A DNA stretch of 25,465 nucleotides from an uncultured Clostridia bacterium. GTDB lineage: Bacteria > Bacillota > Clostridia > Christensenellales > UBA1242. The notes under the pieces are model-generated. The model did no database searches. It was not told where the DNA came from and was given only the letters and a program-made list of their open reading frames with translations. Of the stretch, positions 24,158-25,465 are shown piece after piece. The DNA lies in contig CALKLQ010000049.1 in assembly GCA_937992055.1 (NCBI GenBank), forward strand, positions 1-25,465, in the 5' to 3' direction. How positions within the stretch are numbered: position 1 is the first letter of the stretch; the number at the start of each line of letters is the position of its first letter. The translations under genes were made by a program, and so were the position numbers.

Positions 24158-24943
24158 ATGAATGCAAAACAAATAGTTGAAATTTTAAAAGCAAATTACA
24201 AAATTCAAAATGAATATGAAATAGCTTTTATTATGGGTTCTGGTTTAGACGGAGCAGTCCCAGATTTTGAAGATGAAATAGTCATAGATTATAAAGATAC
24301 ACCTATGCCAAAAAGTAAAGTTCCAGGTTTTGTAGGGCATTTTAAATTTGGTAAAATTAATGATAAGCCTTGTATCAAACTTACAAGATATCATTATTAT
24401 GAGTCAGGTGACATTTCACTAGTAAGACTTCCATTTGAAATTTTAAAAGAGCTGAAAGTTAAATATGTTATCTTGGCGACTTCTTGTATTTCAATTAATA
24501 AAAGATATAAAACGGGTGATTTGCTATTGATAAAAGACCATATTAATTTAACAGGGAACAATCCTCTTATTGGATTTGAGCCTTTGGAATTTGTTGATAT
24601 GAATAACGCCTATGATGCTGACTTAAGAAAATTAGCAATAAAGTCATCAAAAGAAAATAACATAAGACTAAACGAAGTTGTACATTTACAGCTCTCCGGA
24701 CCAACATATGAAACCCCTTCAGAAATTCAAATGGCAAAAAATTTAGGAGCAGACACTATTTCTATGAGTACTGCTTATGACACTATTTGTGCAAGAAGAA
24801 TGGGATTAAAAGTTTTAGCTTTTGCCTTCATAAGCAATATGATAGGTGATTTAAATGTTTCACATGATAGCGTATTAAAAATGGCTAAACAAAGCGGGGT
24901 TAAATTAAATAAAGTAATATCAAATATTTTATCGAATATTTGA
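24158..24943 (+). CDS. punA: Purine nucleoside phosphorylase (class I trimeric type)
   Basis: The enzyme splits purine (deoxy)nucleosides with phosphate into base and (deoxy)ribose-1-phosphate for salvage. ATG at 24158 gives 261 residues, in the family range; an in-frame TTG at 24122 coincides with a -35 box and has no ribosome binding site. Phosphate-site motifs are kept: GSGLDG (27-32), RYHYY (77-81, with R77 and H79) and SMST (202-205). The base-site blocks GPTYETPSE (181-189) and SN (226-227) are also present. The usual TNAAGG loop reads ATSCIS (107-112), a notable change beside the active site, so the substrate preference could differ. A phosphorylase followed by a D,D-carboxypeptidase matches the pupG-dacF order of Bacillus. 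Confidence 0.88.
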   Translation: MNAKQIVEILKANYKIQNEYEIAFIMGSGLDGAVPDFEDEIVIDYKDTPMPKSKVPGFVGHFKFGKINDKPCIKLTRYHYYESGDISLVRLPFEILKELKVKYVILATSCISINKRYKTGDLLLIKDHINLTGNNPLIGFEPLEFVDMNNAYDADLRKLAIKSSKENNIRLNEVVHLQLSGPTYETPSEIQMAKNLGADTISMSTAYDTICARRMGLKVLAFAFISNMIGDLNVSHDSVLKMAKQSGVKLNKVISNILSNI

Positions 24944-24991
24944 TATGTATAAAAAGATAACTTTTTCAAAAACTACTAAAAAGGAGAGTTT

Positions 24992-25465
24992 ATGAAAAAG
25001 TTCTTTTTATCTACATTTAGTATTATGTTTGCACTGTTACTTGCTATAGGTTGTATTACGCCAGTTGAAAATGTGTATGCAGACAATATTGATACCGAAG
25101 ATAAGGCATCAATAATAATGGATTTTCATACTGGAGAAATCCTCTATGAAAACAATGCAGAAGATAAGTTGCAAGTTGCAAGTATTGTAAAATTAATGAC
25201 AACTTTAATTACTATGGAAAATATAGAAAGTGGAAAACTTTCACTTCAAGACAAATTGACCACAACAGAAAACTCTGCATCTATGGGTGGCTCTCAAGTT
25301 TTTATTGATCCTTATACAAGCTATACTATTGAAGATATGCTAAAAAGTGTAATTGTTGCTTCAGCTAATGATGCTGCAGTTGCTCTTGCGGAGCATATAG
25401 GTGGAAGTGAGGAAAACTTTGTAAAAATGATGAACAAATTTGCTTTGGATTTAGATCTTAAAAAT
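24992..25465 (+). CDS. D-alanyl-D-alanine carboxypeptidase, N-terminal part (runs off window)
   Basis: The first 158 residues of a low-molecular-weight PBP of the S11 family are present; the gene continues past the right edge. The signal peptide (1-30) ends in VYA, a type I cleavage site; a Cys at 21 gives an AIGC sequence that is a weaker lipobox candidate. The active-site SxxK is SIVK (64-67) and the SxN motif is SAN (124-126); KTG lies outside the window. The enzyme trims the terminal D-Ala of peptidoglycan stem peptides outside the membrane. AAAGGAG precedes ATG by about five bases. The position after a purine nucleoside phosphorylase suggests a dacF-like gene, but dacA cannot be excluded. 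Confidence 0.92.
   Translation, partial: MKKFFLSTFSIMFALLLAIGCITPVENVYADNIDTEDKASIIMDFHTGEILYENNAEDKLQVASIVKLMTTLITMENIESGKLSLQDKLTTTENSASMGGSQVFIDPYTSYTIEDMLKSVIVASANDAAVALAEHIGGSEENFVKMMNKFALDLDLKN

Noticed and set aside
24951..24966. Hairpin AAAAAG/CTTTTT after the phosphorylase gene
   Set aside because: The short, nearly all A-T stem has no following T run.
1..25465. CRISPR array, prophage or known defence operon
   Set aside because: No spaced direct repeats, integrase, capsid, nuclease-helicase or toxin-antitoxin pair could be recognised on either strand.

Overview
The window looks like chromosomal DNA of a low-GC, anaerobic, Clostridia-like member of the Bacillota. The clues are a very A+T-rich background, strong AGGAGG-type ribosome binding sites, sigma-A-type promoters of TTGACA-17-TATAAT form, standard use of TGA as stop, the radical-SAM protein HemZ, a SpoVD-type penicillin-binding protein, and a nucleoside phosphorylase followed by a D,D-carboxypeptidase, as in spore formers. 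I cannot name a species. No CRISPR array, rRNA, tRNA, integrase, transposase or complete prophage is visible.

Layout. 1-1350: an accessory-looking cassette of two small genes that share three copies of one domain, with its own promoters and flanking terminators. 1465-7959: recJ, a RelA/SpoT homologue, hemZ and a membrane-anchored C39-like cysteine peptidase, tightly packed and partly overlapping. 8015-10604: rpsO and pnp with a structured rpsO leader, an intercistronic hairpin and a final terminator. 10759-13304: plsX, rnc and a degenerate ABC-type ATPase. 13244-14003: two small divergent genes of unknown function. 14105-16442: a cytoplasmic subtilisin-like protease, a YqeY-family protein and a metallophosphoesterase. 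16443-23497: an altered division/cell-wall cluster, in which a 1137-residue CvpA-like membrane protein is coupled to rsmH, followed by an FtsL-like protein and a class B PBP. 23544-25465: a lipoprotein, a purine nucleoside phosphorylase with an apparently leaderless transcript, and the start of a D-alanyl-D-alanine carboxypeptidase that runs off the window.

Most genes are housekeeping: DNA repair, stringent response, RNA decay and processing, phospholipid synthesis and peptidoglycan synthesis. The most unusual items are: (i) a Rel protein whose ppGpp hydrolase residues are gone while the synthetase is intact; (ii) an ABC ATPase that keeps Walker A but has lost the other catalytic motifs; (iii) a giant CvpA protein with a repeat-containing predicted ectodomain placed before rsmH; (iv) the tandem-domain cassette at the left edge; (v) candidate RNA-level regulation at rpsO and yqeY and a leaderless phosphorylase mRNA. 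I see no clear, complete new defence or mobile system; the left cassette and the giant CvpA protein are the best leads.
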